The notes: generated by a model from the sequence alone, not told the origin. A stretch of 64,000 bases of DNA from Amphiduros pacificus (GCA_949316495.1 OX439005.1:40112682-40176681); one strand, 5' to 3'. Positions 40,938 through 54,469 are shown, counted from the first letter of the stretch. Numbers and translations are program-made.

Positions 40938-42385
40938 CAGTATTGGGATGGGCTTAATCAAGGTCTGAATGTACACTTGACAGTATTACAATGTAATAAG
41001 ATATATTTTTGATGCCACCAAACATTTAAGATGTTGCTTATGACAACAAGCTGAATAACACCTTTTAGATAAAAAAAATAAAAAATAAAAATAAACCATG
41101 AATCAGTGTACCATTTATATTTTGATGTCCTATACTTATCAAAAATTAACTGTTATCAATGTGCAATGTGTGTTGTACCTTTTTGTCAAGTTAAAGTTAA
41201 CAACTAATATAAAGGATACATTGCACAAACAAGGTATATTTTGACCAATTATTGTTCATTTAGTTTTTTAGGATTTTCTCGTGTATGACATCATGGCAAT
41301 CCTGGATATTCCACAATACCTCAGAAAAAAATGTGTTTTTTTAAAGGAATTTCTGGTTTTAACCCCTGTAATAAAAAATTCTACATTTCAAATAATGATT
41401 GATTGATTGATTTTGTTTCTATAGTAGCTTATACAAGTACAATATAGGTACAAAAATATATTTGATCAATGTTGAGTATTGTTAGTGAAATAATTGTTGG
41501 TTGAAAATGAGATATCTTGTCTCCTCACTTTACAAACAACATAAATGATATAAAAGTCTATCAAGACCAACATTAACACCTCTGTGAACAAGGGGGTACG
41601 TACTCTACAAGGGGGTACGTACACTACAATACAGACTTCACATCTCATTTTATGGTTTTGGGGGCATGCTTTCATCCAATAATTATCTCACTAATAATAC
41701 TCAACAGTAGCTCAATATGACTGTATAATATGAAATTGTTGTCTTCTCTGGAACTACCAATTCACATGGGGGTACGTAGTCTACGCATTTTTGTTGATAT
41801 TCTCCTCAAAACATCATATGGCATAATATTCACATAACAATGATTTGACTATCTTAAATTATGTATTTGTTTATTCCTTCATATGATATTGTCAAATGAA
41901 GGTCTTTATTAATCCATTTGTGTTATTAATATTAGAAATGTAGACAGTCTTTTACTATTGGGGTTTTAAACTAGAAATTCCGTAACAAAACACATATGGT
42001 TCTGAGGTATCATGGAATATGCAATTTGCAGTGATACCATACACCAGACAATCTAAAAAAAACTAGAGAAATAATTAGTCAAAATATGACTTATTTGTGC
42101 AATGTAGCCTTTATATTAATTGTGAAATTTACCTTGACAGAAAGGTACAACACATAATACACATTCGTAACAGTTGATTTTTGATAAATTTAGGATGTTA
42201 AAATATTCACTGTGTTGGAAGTAATACACCAATTCATGATTTCTTTTTTTTATTTAAAAGGTATCATTCAGCTTGTAATCATAAGTTGAATCTTTAATGT
42301 TTGGTGATGTCAAAAAATATTTCATTGCATTGTAACACTGTAAAATATACATTCAGACCTTGATTGTGACCAACCCGAGTATTCA
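40938..42385. repeat. Large imperfect inverted repeat
   Basis: The left arm at 40938-41512 is the reverse complement of the right arm at 41643-42385. Matched landmarks: AATCAAGGTCTGAATGTA (40956) with ACATTCAGACCTTGATT (42350), the ATATAAAGG...TACATTGCACAAA block, ATACCTCAGA, and GTTGAGTATTGTTAGTGA (41471) with its partner at 41688-41705. The arms differ by many substitutions and an extra 170 bp or so on the right. The spacer holds two copies of GGGGGTACGTACNCTAC. Probably an old foldback or MITE-type element; no coding frame. Confidence 0.8.
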
Positions 42386-43709
42386 ATTGCCCTATATTTA
42401 ATACCATTCGAAATTTGGAATTCTCCATGTTATGAATACACAAAATATCAAATCTGAATTGACCAACATCAGATTATAAACTGTAATCATGTGTCTCATA
42501 CATAAACTGACCATTCAGTACAACTGCCAGTACAGAACAAATCTATGTATATTCTTTCACCAAACAGTGGACAGCAAGATTTTTATGAATACTGATGACA
42601 TGCGTCAAAATCCTGTGCGCAGCTTTATACCTTTGGAGGCAGTGACTGATATGAGAAAGAGGTCCTGTTATGGAGGGTACCTTGTGTGATCAGGTCCACA
42701 AAGCAAATATCTTATATAATCCTTAAATCATAGATTGAAATGAAATGTAGATTTACTTTAAATGTCTTTCAGTTTTCAAATAATTCAAATTTACATGATA
42801 AGCTTGCTTGTGTTTTTTAATTCACTTACCTCTTTAATGTATTTTGTTGCACACCTGGGGCTTCTTTATAACGACGTGCCATACACTTAACACCAGAGAA
42901 GCGAATGAAATATATTTCCCAATACACAAATGTGATTCCTGAAATAGTCACAATAAAAACAGGGCATTCAAAACATCTTGGCCCAAACACCTTGTTCATT
43001 CAAAAGGATAAAATTTTCTCAACCCTTTTTCATTCATCTCAATCCGATTGATATTTTAACACTATTTATATATATGCGACACGAAGGAAAGACGTGAATC
43101 ACTCGTGGACTGACCATTCAGGCCTTGACACCAAGAAAACAATGTTGGTTGCCAAGTTGGGCCACCAGAGCATGAGAAGTGGCGGGCCGAAGGTTCTGAG
43201 GATAATAGGATGTTACAATAAAGAACAATGTGCATAAGGCTGTATAGTGACTAGTGTCTGAGTGGGGTCAGTTGTCCCAATCAAAATTTACAAGTTCATT
43301 GATATGCATATGAAACAAATATTGATATGAAACAAATATCTATCAAGGATTAGAATAATATCAAGATAGCATTAACTGGCCCAAACAGAGGATCTCGTGG
43401 TCCCAGCCCACTGGGCCAGTGTGTATGTCAAGGACTGCCTTTAATCATTCATGGTGTGGAAGAGAGTGGAAAAAAGGTATTGGTGAGACCATTTGATCGG
43501 AGAAGAAAATATTCAGAATGTTAACCTTGAGGGAAAGAATTGTTTTTTATAATTATCATGATGTAGTAAAATATTCTTGCCAGTTCTAGAATCTTTGAGT
43601 TATCTGTAGAATTCAAGCAAGTTATGAATATCATAGAACCAGTAAATATTTACAAAGGGGGTTGACACCTAAATTTCAAAAAGAAGATGATATCAAACCC
43701 TGCTGATTG

Positions 43710-44025
43710 ATTTGTTTGTTTGGGGTTTTACATCACTTTCAACATTGTTTCAGTAATTTCGTGATCAGACCTACTTGAAGCAGATAGAGTGCTGCCTCAC
43801 TGAATTGTCATGTCGCAGGTCTTTGACATGACAACCCGCCCGGTCACAGAATTTACAAGGACCCTTCAAGCAACCCTTCAGGCATGGGCCTTGGCTCAAG
43901 TGTGAAATTGAATCATGATTTCAATCTCGGCACGGCTGGGGATATTGCCACGACTTTTGGATCATCACAGAGGAACTGGTGCTAATAAGCTGGCACTCTA
44001 ACCAACTGCGCCAAGGCCCGTGGCA
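43710..44025 (-). mobile_element. SINE family 1, near full-length copy
   Basis: Inverted copy from the TTTG-rich tail to the tRNA head (AACTGCGCCAAGGCCCGTGG). The B box region is damaged (GGGGATATTGCCACGAC), so it would not be transcribed by Pol III. Confidence 0.88.
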
Positions 44026-44489
44026 CACTATCATCAATCTGTGTGTAACACTCAAACTGAACTCCCGGTGCAGGCCCCTACACTTATGAGCAGCTAACCT
44101 ATCCCACTAGACCCCACTGGACTGACAACTTTATAACCTACACATTCTTCCTTCCAAGGGGCCTACAGTCCCCCGTGCACAAGAAAATTCTATTATCCTT
44201 GTTAGTCTAGGGGCTTCCAATATCCCCATTCTCACCTACTCGAAACTAGGGAACTTACATTCCCTATGTGAAGACCTAATGAGCATACCTCCCTTCATAC
44301 CTACATCTAGCCCTGAAGGCAAAACAAACGCGAACGAAGAAAAAAGGAAGTCAGTGAAGCCTGTGACACAAGGTATGTATCTTACTGTAGCTGATGAGCA
44401 GGAAGGGGGCAAGAAATCATAATCACAACTGCCCAAGCGTGCCTATTCTTGCCTGCCTGGGTGACGAATGCTCATGTTCCAACTAGAGC

Positions 44490-44870
44490 TTACCAGCCTC
44501 CAATCAGGCCAACTCCAGATGGGAGCTTCAGGGCCCAAGGTTTTTACATAAGAGACGCTCTGGTTTATTCCAATGACCTTCCTGACTGGTTAATCTATTA
44601 ATATATTGGTGGAAGTCGTCTCCTGTATGGTTAGACTAGTAATAGATTGTTGGAATCCCTTTAGGGCATGCTGGGGTATCCAGTTTTGTTTTTTTACATA
44701 TCCACTTTGCTGAAAGTGTTTTGTCATAATAAGTGTTTAATATAATATTAAATTAATAAAATTATATAGGAGTATTCAGCAGGTCAGGTTTAGAAAAATG
44801 ACATCATGAAATCAAACAAGAATTCCTGTTAGATTGAACAAAATGGCCACTCAACCAGCCTTACTGGATC
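44490..44870 (+). repeat. Dispersed repeat R4, copy 1
   Basis: Shares CCAGATGGGAGCTTCAGG, CTGGGGTATCCAGTTTTGTT and GAACAAAATGGC, in the same order, with 62270-62510; it carries about 110 extra bases in the middle. Confidence 0.75.
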
Positions 44871-44991
44871 ACACAGATTTATCTGCCGCTAGATGGAGTT
44901 GGCTGGTAGACCAGCTAATGTTCCCACATGACCAATGGAGCTGAATACCTGGTGCCAACTGAGGCCTACTAAGGATCCCAGTAGCTCCATG

Positions 44992-45572
44992 TTTTGCTTT
45001 AACTCCGGTCAAAATGTTCTAACTTCACCTTAATATACAAACTCTGCTAAGCATTACTCAATCTTTATCTATCTTGATGCAATGGTAAAAAACATTTCTA
45101 TATTACAGAAAATATTGAAGCCAAACATATAGGTAAGATTTGTGATACACATATACAGACTTTATATATTTCTAGTCCCTCAGAGAGTCAACTACTGGTC
45201 ATAGATTACCTGCAGTGTGATGGAATAAAGAAACATGAAGAACTTTTCAAATCTGTACTGAAACGAATATTTTATGATGCATGATCTTTTTCATAAGAAT
45301 AGAAAAAACAAGTTTAAAAGTGAATAATAGATAACCAAACAGAGAACATGCACCGTCACTCAGCCAAAATGGGGTCTGGTTCGTTGCTTCCAAACTTAAC
45401 TTTGAGAGCATAAAGTAGATTAGACAGACATAATAAATGATAATGATTGCTATTACTTACCTCACAGGCTCCCAATGGTCATTTCATGGTCACACAAGAA
45501 TAACTTGTCTGAATGACATAGCTTTTGTGATAGAACAACCTCAGATGGGAATGTAGATGAATGAAAAGACAC
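44992..45572 (+). repeat. Dispersed repeat R3, copy 1
   Basis: From GTTTTGCTTTAACTCCGGTC to GAATGAAAAGACAC. It aligns with 48040-48637 throughout, with a few indels. The LINE fragment begins at its right border. Confidence 0.88.
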
Positions 45573-46940
45573 AATCAAACCTTGCAGACAAAAAGTCACA
45601 TGTCAATTCATGGAATGAATGAGATCCATCAGTCGGCCTACAAGGAAGGTCACTCGACAGAAACTGCACTGATCAAAGTGCATAGTGATATTCTCATGGC
45701 ACTGGATAGACATGAGGGTGTACTCCTTGTTCTTCTGGATCTAAGTAGTGCCTTCGACACAGTTGACCATGAAAAGCTGCTAAGCATTCTCTACCACCGT
45801 CTTGGTTTCAGGGATAATGTCTTAGCATGGTTCAAGTCATATCTGTCAAACCGTACACAAAAGGTTGGAATTGATGGGCAGTATTCTGCAACCCATGAGC
45901 TCAAATTTGGTGTTCCTCAAGGCAGTGTATTGGGACCCATCTTGTTCACTATTTACACACTCCTAGTTGGAGATATTATGCGAAAGCATGAAATGGATTA
46001 CGAGTTTTATGCAGATGACAAGCAGCTCATGGTCTTCTTCAAACCAAAAGTGCTAGCATCTATCAGAAGTAATGTGATGAAAATGGAGTCATGTGTTCTT
46101 GATGTACGTTTATGCTTGGCTTTTCTGTTTCTTATGTGCAATGATGGGAAGACTGAGGCCTGCGTGATACGATCAAGGTTTCAGCCGGATTTTGATTTCC
46201 CCCCATTAAAGGTCTGATCATCAGTAATCGAGCCCAAATAGAGTGTGCGAAACATTGGAGTTTTTTTTGATGAAACAATGTCCATGGACGTACAAGTTAA
46301 GGCCATCATTAAATCTTGCCATTATCAACTGAGAAAGCTGTCAAAAGTCAGGAAGTTCCTCTCACATGAAGCTCGTATACGCACAATCCATGCCCTTATC
46401 TCTAGTAAGCTGGATTATTGCAACAGCCTGTTATATGGCATACCAGTATCACTGATGAATGGCTTGCAGAAAATCCAGAACACCGCTGCCAGAATGATTC
46501 TGGGGGGACGGAAATACGACCATGTGACGCCACTATTAAAGGAACTTCATTGGCTACCAGTGGCAAAAAGGGTTGAATACAAAATCCTAACAATGGTTTT
46601 CAAGGATTTACACGGTAAAGCACCAATATATATATGTGATCTCATTGTGTTGGACCAGCGTCCAGGTCTACGATCTGCTTCCAAAATGCTGTTAAAAGTC
46701 CCTAAGACAAATCAAAAGACTTATGGGGATCGCAGTTTCTGTAAGGCTGGACCTGTATTGTGGAATGCACTCCCAATGAATTTGAGACTATGCACCAACT
46801 TTGACAGTTTCAAAGCTAAACTCAAGACTCATTTATTCAGCATGGCATATAAGTAATGTAGATTAGATTGACTTATGTACAGCGCCTTTGAGCATTACGG
46901 AAAGGGCGCTATATAAATATCCCCTTTGATTGATTGATTT
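45573..46940 (+). mobile_element. 5'-truncated L2/CR1-like LINE
   Basis: Two consecutive frames encode the palm and C-terminal half of a reverse transcriptase. The first (to 46215) has SAYKEGHSTETALIKVHSD, LVLLDLSSAFDTVDHEKLL, FGVPQGSVLGPILF and YEFYADD. The second (46245-46857) has LDYCNSLLYGIP, AARMILGGRKYDHVTPLLKE and LHWLPVAKRVEYKIL and ends at TAA. A frameshift near 46215 joins them, so the copy is dead. The endonuclease half is absent. The 3' end is AGGGCGCTATATAAATATCC followed by a short ATTGATTG repeat, typical of L2-like LINEs. Its 5' junction coincides with the end of a dispersed repeat (family R3). Confidence 0.9.
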
Positions 46941-46944
46941 GATC

Positions 46945-48045
46945 AATTTATGTTTTCTGAAGTAAATATCACTCAAACAGAACCCCAACATTAAGATTTC
47001 ACCTTCAGCATGAAAATAATACTTTTCCCAGCCAGGATTCTTAACCACTGAGCCATGTATCACCCTGTGTCAGTACTGTAGAAAACTTGGAGTCACAGCA
47101 TTGTATGAAAATTGAAATTGTTCCATTTCTTTGCTAATAAAAACTTTTTTTTTTGTATTTTCTACATTTGCAAAAAAAAAAAAAAAGAAAACAAAAACAC
47201 ATTTTAAGTGTTCTGACTTTCATTTTGCTCTAAAAAGATCCCAACATGAAGATTTCACCTTTGTTTATTGTATAAAGTCATTTTTTTATAATTTCTATGA
47301 AAAAAAATGTTTCAATTATATATGTTCTGATATGCATGTTGCGAAAATAAACCTTCAAAATGAAGATTTCAGTTTCAGCATGAATTAAAAAAAGAAGAAA
47401 AAAAGATGCTTGTTCCTAGCGGGAATCGAACCCCAGACCTTTAGCATGGGAGACAGATGTCTTACCCACCGAGCCATTTTGAATAGTATGATTTGACTTT
47501 CTCACTGATACATCACACAAATAGTCAACATCTTTATCACTTTGTGAAGTTATTTTATAAAGGAATATTCAGCTATTTCACACAACAGCCAAAGTTAAAT
47601 TTGTTGAGTAAAATTTTCCAAAAATATGTTTGTCTAAGATGATATCAATAGTAATGCAAATAGATATAAAGAAACAGATATTTATAACTAACCTCTCATT
47701 TACATCTAACCATTTTCTAGTTGATTCTTAGTAGGTAGGTATATAAGGTTAGCATGTAGTTAATTATATTGAATATGAGGTGTGTCATATAATGTCCATA
47801 CACATTTTATATATTTAACTCATACTCATAAAACAGGGAATTGTAATAAGACAAAGAAAATCAGTTACTGGAGTGGTGCACATTTTTCTGGAGAAGTCAT
47901 ATGGAAAGTAGTCCGGTGGGATGTTAGTTTCATAGGGAGTTAATGTGTTGATATGTACTCAATGAGTTCACTCATAACAGAAATCAAGATGGCCGAAGTG
48001 TGGTTAGGAAAGTGCTTGATTTCTCTTAAGGGGAGTACACGTCAT
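46945..48045 (+). repeat. Dispersed repeat R2, copy 1
   Basis: From ATCAATTTATGTTTTCTGAA to GGGAGTACACGTCATG. It aligns with 52178-53076, which lacks about 165 bp near the left end. It includes the tRNA-like head at 47411-47478 and the conserved stretch AAGTAGTCCGGTGGGATGTT. Confidence 0.88.
47411..47478 (-). repeat. tRNA-like head of a SINE (family 3) inside R2
   Basis: On the minus strand: ATGGCTCGGTGGGTAAGACA (A box), then GGGGTTCGATTCCCGC (B box). Diverged sister heads are at 49456-49521 and 52452-52506. No paired acceptor stem is visible, so it is not a tRNA gene. The sequence after the head (toward lower coordinates) is shared among the copies. Confidence 0.65.
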
Positions 48046-48637
48046 GTTTTGCTCTAATTCAGGTCAAAATGTTCTAACTTCACCTTAACATGCAAACTCT
48101 GTTAAGCATTACTCAAATTCTGTATGTATTTATCGTGATGCAATGGTAAAATACATTTCTATATTACAGAAAATATTGAAGCCAAACGTATAGATAATAA
48201 GATCTGTGATACGCATAAACAGACTTTATATATCTCTTGTTCTTCAGAGAGTCAACCACTGGTCATAGATTATCTTCAAAATAGCGTTTGGTGTGATAGA
48301 ATGAAGGAACATGAAGAACTTTTTCAAATCTGTACTGAAACGAATATTTTATGAAGCATGATGTTTTTCATGAGAATAGCAAAAACAAATTTAAAAGAGA
48401 ATAATAGAAAACCAAACAGAGAACATGCTCCGTCACAAACTTAACTTTGTGAGCATAAAGTAGATTACACAGAAATAATAAATGATAATGATTGCTATTA
48501 CTTACCTCACAAGCTCCCGAGGGTCATTTCACAACCTTAAATTAAGTTTCGTGATCACCCAAAAATAACTTGTCTGAACGACATAGGTTTTGTGATAGAA
48601 CAACTTCAGATGAGAATGTATATGAATGAAAAGACAC
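48040..48637 (+). repeat. Dispersed repeat R3, copy 2
   Basis: Matches 44992-45572 and directly follows the R2 copy that ends GGGGAGTACACGTCATG. No coding frame. Confidence 0.88.
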
Positions 48638-49078
48638 TTTCTAATCTAAAGATAAAACTGACGGCTCGCCACACAACTGCAAACAACCATAGAAATGTTT
48701 CCAATGAGGGGTGGACCATTATTCATTAAGGGGGGTAGAGGAAATTAATTTGGTTGAACTTTTCTCAATTCTTTTTCTACACTTCTTTTGCAGTCTGTTG
48801 GACCACCAATTGTTTTTCATGGTTACTTACTACAACTATTTCAAGTCGTTATTTATCGAAGCAAGCTTCCCATAAAAGCTTTCCATAAATCACGCCTGAC
48901 GTTTTTTACACTTTTATGGTACTATATAACATTCAGATATCTTAGATTATTCTTATTTCATATGTTATGAACATGATATGTGAATGATATATAGTACCAA
49001 TAAAGAGGATAAAATGTCTAAATCACGCCTGACATTTTTTTACACGTTTATGGTACTTTATAACATACTTAATTTTCT

Positions 49079-49590
49079 TAACCACTGAGCCACATACCCC
49101 ATGGTAGCTTTGTATAAACTTTGGGTGTCAAAGCATTGTATTGAAATTTAATTAAACTCAATTAAATTTCAGTTTCTTTGCTAATGTGTCATTGCCGAAA
49201 ATAAACCCAAATATGTTGATGCCATCTTTGTTTTCTGTAAAAAGACATTTTATTTATTGTTTTTTTTTTTTTCGCCATTTGGGAAAAAAAACAAAACAAA
49301 ACAACATTTTGTATGTTCTGACTTTCATATTGCTCAAAAAATATCCCTACATGAAGAGTCCACTTTTGGCTTTTTTAATTCTGTATGTTCCAATGGGCAT
49401 ATTGCTAAATAAAACTTCAAAATGATGATTCCAGCTTCAGCATGAAAAAAATACTTGTACCCACCAGGACTTGAACCCCAAGCCTTTTGCATGAGAGACA
49501 GATGCCTTACCACTGAGCCATGTTGAATAGTATGATGACCAAATGCTCGTTGAGAATGTGCTTGATTTCTCTAAAGGGAGTACATGTGAT
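49079..49590 (+). repeat. Dispersed repeat R2, shortened copy 3
   Basis: It shares the left part of R2 (TAACCACTGAGCCACATACC, TTCTTTGCTAATG), the tRNA-like head and the right end (TGCTTGATTTCTCTAAAGGG), but the long middle block is missing. Confidence 0.75.
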
Positions 49591-49618
49591 ATTCAAAACA
49601 AATTTGAGAAAAGCAATA

Positions 49619-50395
49619 ACCATGAGCTGTCTGTAAACCAAATGATTAGAATAGATGTGATCTCAGCCATGTGTCTAAATATAGTATTACTATATATATA
49701 AACTAAGGGCATGAAAGCTATTGCACCTCATTTCTGTCAATCTGATGTATCAAATTAGATTTAAAATAGTTAGGTACATCCTAAAATTTAAAGGATATTA
49801 TCCATACAATGCTAGGATAGCAAAGCATTTTTAGAAACTATAACCCTTACCTTATTCTTCCTTGAAATATTTATTTCATGGAGTTGAAATTTGTGTTCCA
49901 AGAGAAATGAGAAAAGACCGGTGGTTGGGTGGTGGAACACCCTGTAAATAATATTATTCTCTAGGAAATTTACAAATTTTGCACCCCCTGGTGTTTATTT
50001 GATATTATTTGCAATGAACTACAAGGCATTGTCACACCCTACTGAGCACAGGATTAAAATAGTATTCTGTGGGACACTTTTCATTTCTATAATTCCCTCA
50101 ACTGTATCACAGGCTTTTCTGTTTTTTTACAAGTGATCCTAGATTTGGGCAGAAATATTAATCAATGCAAGGTAGGGATAATTTTTGAAACTCTGAACCT
50201 AAGGATTAGATGGCACAGAACAGAAATATCCAAACTTCAAGGTCATGAAAGTAAAATTAATAACTTTATACAAGGATTAAAAATGATCTCATCCAAGGTT
50301 GTGATTTCAGCTTTCACCCCTTTAGTTGTATATGACAGAAGGGAGAATTGACATTGCATTGATCACACAATTATGGCACTGTCTTAGCTTTTCAG
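49619..50395 (+). repeat. Dispersed repeat R1, copy 2
   Basis: Same order and orientation as 38495-39245, with scattered substitutions and small indels, and no 16-bp array at its right end. Confidence 0.88.
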
Positions 50396-52177
50396 ATTCC
50401 CTGTGGCAATAACTATGATGACACAGATTTTAAAAGTTGTTCCAGAAATATAATGAGCTTGTAATCATTCTCTACAAACATGCACCCATCATATTACCAT
50501 TAGAAAACTGGCCCCGGTTTTTTCAGATGAAATAAAGAATAAGAATTGAATGACAATTAGACAGGAAAATAAACTTGCCTTTCCCGAGACAAAATTCATT
50601 ACAAGCTGGAGAATCAATACAACAATGCAATGTCTGAACATTATGCTGAAATGATTGATACCAATATATCACATCCTATAAGATCATTTATTATTTTGAA
50701 TGAATAATTACATCATTAATAAGATTCCCGAAAAAATATAAGCACATATAAGATAGTTATTTTATTGAAAAAATAGAAGAGAGGATATTGAAAACGATAT
50801 TAAAAATTCTGCATATGATTAAATATTAAAAACATGCAAGCCGTAAAATATTTCAAAACATTTGTTGAAAATGAAGTATTGAAAATAATTAAAGAAGCAG
50901 CAAAGTGGTCATGTGAATTGGATCCAATACCCACTTAGATACTGAATGAATATACTTCCTATTATCATATGTCATTTTCCTTTCAATATGGTGTAGTGTG
51001 TTTTTTTATCTAAGCCTAAATAAATTCACATAATCTTTGTATGTATGCGGCCTGTTGTATAATATAATGTGACACTGAAAGAAGTAATTGAGTAAAATAC
51101 TAGCATTTTTTCCTGTATTTATAAGTCATATTCATATTCGAAGAACCCATTACGTGTGTTTCCCTTAAGCCAACATACCTGACAAAAAGAGGAAAGTCTC
51201 AGGTAAGGGTACCAGCGGTAGAGATTTAAAATATGAGCTGGCGTCCTGCTGGGAACACTTGCTTGCTGAGATTAGTACTCAGATTAGTGGGGTGTGTGAT
51301 CACTTTCACATGTCAAAAATAGATGGCAACTCACTGAGCACACATCTGAGCATTATTAGTACACATGTTTCTTTAATCAAATTGTGGTTTTATTTGACAA
51401 TTAAAATAATGATTGCAATATTTGAACTTATTTCAAACATAGAAATTATAATTCTTTATTGTTAATAGTGTTTAAACAAATGTGAAACTAGAGAACTATT
51501 TTAGAGGCATTGACGCCATTTCAAAGAGGTGATCTTTGCACATATGAGTACATGCATTGTTGACTGATCTCACTGGACAACAAAGAAATGCACATACAGG
51601 TCACATGTGATCTGTTGATTTCCATCCTGTCAGTGACTGATATGGTCAAATATTGACAACTCCACATTTTGAAGATCTTAAATATTGTTTTGGAATATAT
51701 AATATTCCAATCTGATTGAATGTATTTAAGAATGAGCATTGCTTGCAGGTATGTTTTAGGGGTTGATGAATTGTGACAACACCTTGGATAGGTACAGTCC
51801 ATGTTTATTTTTAAATGTGGATCAAGGCTAAATGATGAGTGAGCAATCTTGCCATGAGAAAAGGTCAAAGCATATCTTCAGACCTGTGAGACACTTGATA
51901 GTGCTAAAATACTTGAAACAATTGCATTGCACTGGATATATCCATAGATGCTCAGGGTTGGCCTCATGATCAACTTACTCGAAGGTTGAACTCTATGATA
52001 AAATCTTGAAATTGGATCCATGTTATAATTCTTTTTTTGTCTGAACTAAAATAAAATTGGAATATGAAGATTTCATATTTACTCAATAAGAACTCCAATA
52101 TAAAGATTTCATCTTCTTTCTTTTTGGTATCAAGTCATTTTTATTATTTTATATTCTTCTGCATTTGCAACAGACAA
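50396..52177. other. Spacer with no recognised feature
   Basis: AT-rich, no convincing exon on either strand, and no repeat shared with the rest of the window that I could see. Confidence 0.45.
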
Positions 52178-53076
52178 ATCAATTTATGTTTTCTGAAGTA
52201 CATGTTCCTCAAACAGAACCCCAAGATTTCACCTTCACCATGAAAATAATACTCTCATTTTGCTCTGAAAAGATACCAACATGACGATTTCACCTTTGTT
52301 TATTGTATAAAGTCATTATTTTTTTATAATTTCTATCAAAACAAAAAATGTTTCAATTCTATATGTTCTGATGTGCATGTTGTGAAAATAAAATTTCAAA
52401 ATGAAGATTTCAGTTTCAGCATAAATAAAAAAAGGAAAGAAAAAGATACTTGTTCCTGGCGGGAATTGAACCCCATACCTTTAGCATGAGAGATACATGA
52501 GCCATTTTGAATAGTATTTTTTTTTTACTTCCTCACTGATACATCACACAAATAGTCAACATCTTTATCACTTTGTGAAGTTATTTTATAAAGGGATATT
52601 CAGTTATTTCACACAACCGTCAAAGTTAAATTTGTAGAGTAAATTTTCCAAAAATATGTTTGTCTAAGATGATATCAATAGTAATGTAAATAGATCAAAA
52701 GAAACAGATATCTATGACTCATCTCTCATTTAAATCTAACCGTTTTCTAGTTGATTCTCTGTAGGTAGGTATATAAGGTTAGCATGTAGTTATTCATATT
52801 GAAAATGAGGTGTGTCATATAATGTCCATACACATTTTATATATTTAACTCAAACTCATAAAACACAGAATTGTAAAAAGCCAAAGAATATCACTTTCTG
52901 GAGGTGGTGCACATTTTCCTGGAGAAGTCATATGGAAAGTAGTCCGGTAGGATGTTAGTTTCATAGGGAGTTAATGTGTTGATATGTACTCAATGAGTTC
53001 ACTCATAACAAAAATCAAGATGGCCGAATGTTGGTTGGGAAAGTGCTTGATTTCTCTTAAGGGGAGTACACGTCAT
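52178..53076 (+). repeat. Dispersed repeat R2, copy 2
   Basis: Same order and orientation as 46945-48045, with a deletion near the left end and a damaged tRNA-like head at 52452-52506. Confidence 0.88.
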
Positions 53077-53269
53077 GCCGTAATTTAGTTGAATCTCTGC
53101 TTTAATAGTAAATATCAAATGAACGGTCCTGTTATAATGCTGATTAAAGCAAACTAAGATCTGTAATATTTGCAGCAAGGAGTACTGGTAACTGTGTTCT
53201 CAGCAACTATTGCTGTAAATTAATAGCAAATTTACTGTTAAAACTATTTACAGTGTAGGGAATGCATTG

Positions 53270-53452
53270 TTTGCGTTTGGGATTTTACATCACTTTTTTC
53301 AACATCACTTCAGTCATATCATGATGTCAATTCCTTGCTCAGATGAATTCAAACATGGCATGGCGGGAAATCAAACCCACGACCTTTTGGATTATTACGG
53401 TGGAACTGATGCTAATAAGCATCTGTTCTAACCAACTGCATTACAGCCCTCT
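53270..53452 (-). mobile_element. SINE family 1, old copy with an internal deletion
   Basis: It keeps the 3' end (GGGATTTTACATCACTTTTT) and the tRNA-like head (CAAACCCACGACCTTTTGGA ... AACCAACTGCA), but most of the central part is gone and divergence is high. Confidence 0.75.
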
Positions 53453-54243
53453 GCCTCCTTTATTGGATGGATAAAGTTGTTTTGATTGAGAATTGTTATG
53501 TCGCACACTGCATTCTTGTTCAGGGAGTGATGATTTTGTTTCTGCTCAGAATGCTGGTCGATTGCAGACTGCAAAGAAAAAAGGGACAAGGTTTTTATAG
53601 CTTACAAATTCTAAAGGCAGTAGTTTTGTTGTTTATGTGAGGGATGGATGTAGTGAAAATATCATCATCACAAGAGCAGCAGAGGGTACAAAATATGTAA
53701 ACGTTCTCGGGTGTAATCATATTTATTTTTCCATGTTGGATCTATTGGCTCAAAGGTTGAATTGTTTAACTATTCATGGTTTATATTGAAATTTAAGAAA
53801 TATTACTGTATTTTGTTATTATGCAAATGAGGCCAACCCCAGATTATCCAATAAGATTGTAATGAATGAGGTCAAATGTTGCCAGCCAATAAGATGCCAG
53901 AACAATAATTTGCCCAGATCAAACGACTGAAGCCATAGAGCAGTCAGATTTAGAAATAGCAGAGCATTTGTCACCAAAGGCAAACAAATAGATACATTTG
54001 AGGATATAGAAGGACACTGGATACCATAGCACCCAGATTCCTGAATCTGATTAAGTTTTGGTGTGAGGGAAAAGCCTATTAATAAGGATTTCATGTGCGT
54101 ATGATTTGTGAAAGAAACACACGTGGCTTCACATTAACCAGTAAGAACTAAATGTTCGCATATGTTTATAAAAAAATAATTAATTATGTTTATCAGTAAT
54201 TATCAAATGACCACATTTCAAAAGAGCATTGTGCAGTGAAATG

Positions 54244-54469
54244 GTGTATGTATGTATGTATGTATGTATGTATGTATGTATGTATGTATGTATGTATGTA
54301 TGTATGTATGTGTGTATGTGTGTATGTGTGTATGTGTGTATGTATGTGTGTCTGTGTATGTATGTATGTATGTATGTATGTATGTATGTATGTATGTATG
54401 TATGTATGTATGTATGTATGTATGTATGTATGTATGTATGTATGAATGTATGTATGTATGTATGTATGA
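54244..54469. repeat. (GTAT)n microsatellite
   Basis: About 226 bp of GTAT with a GTGT-rich centre, on the 3' side of K2P-C. Open frames through it on both strands are repeat artefacts. Confidence 0.99.

Noticed and set aside
47411-47478. A tRNA gene on the minus strand
   Set aside because: A and B boxes are present but no paired 7-bp acceptor stem, and diverged copies occur in other R2 repeats; it is a SINE head.
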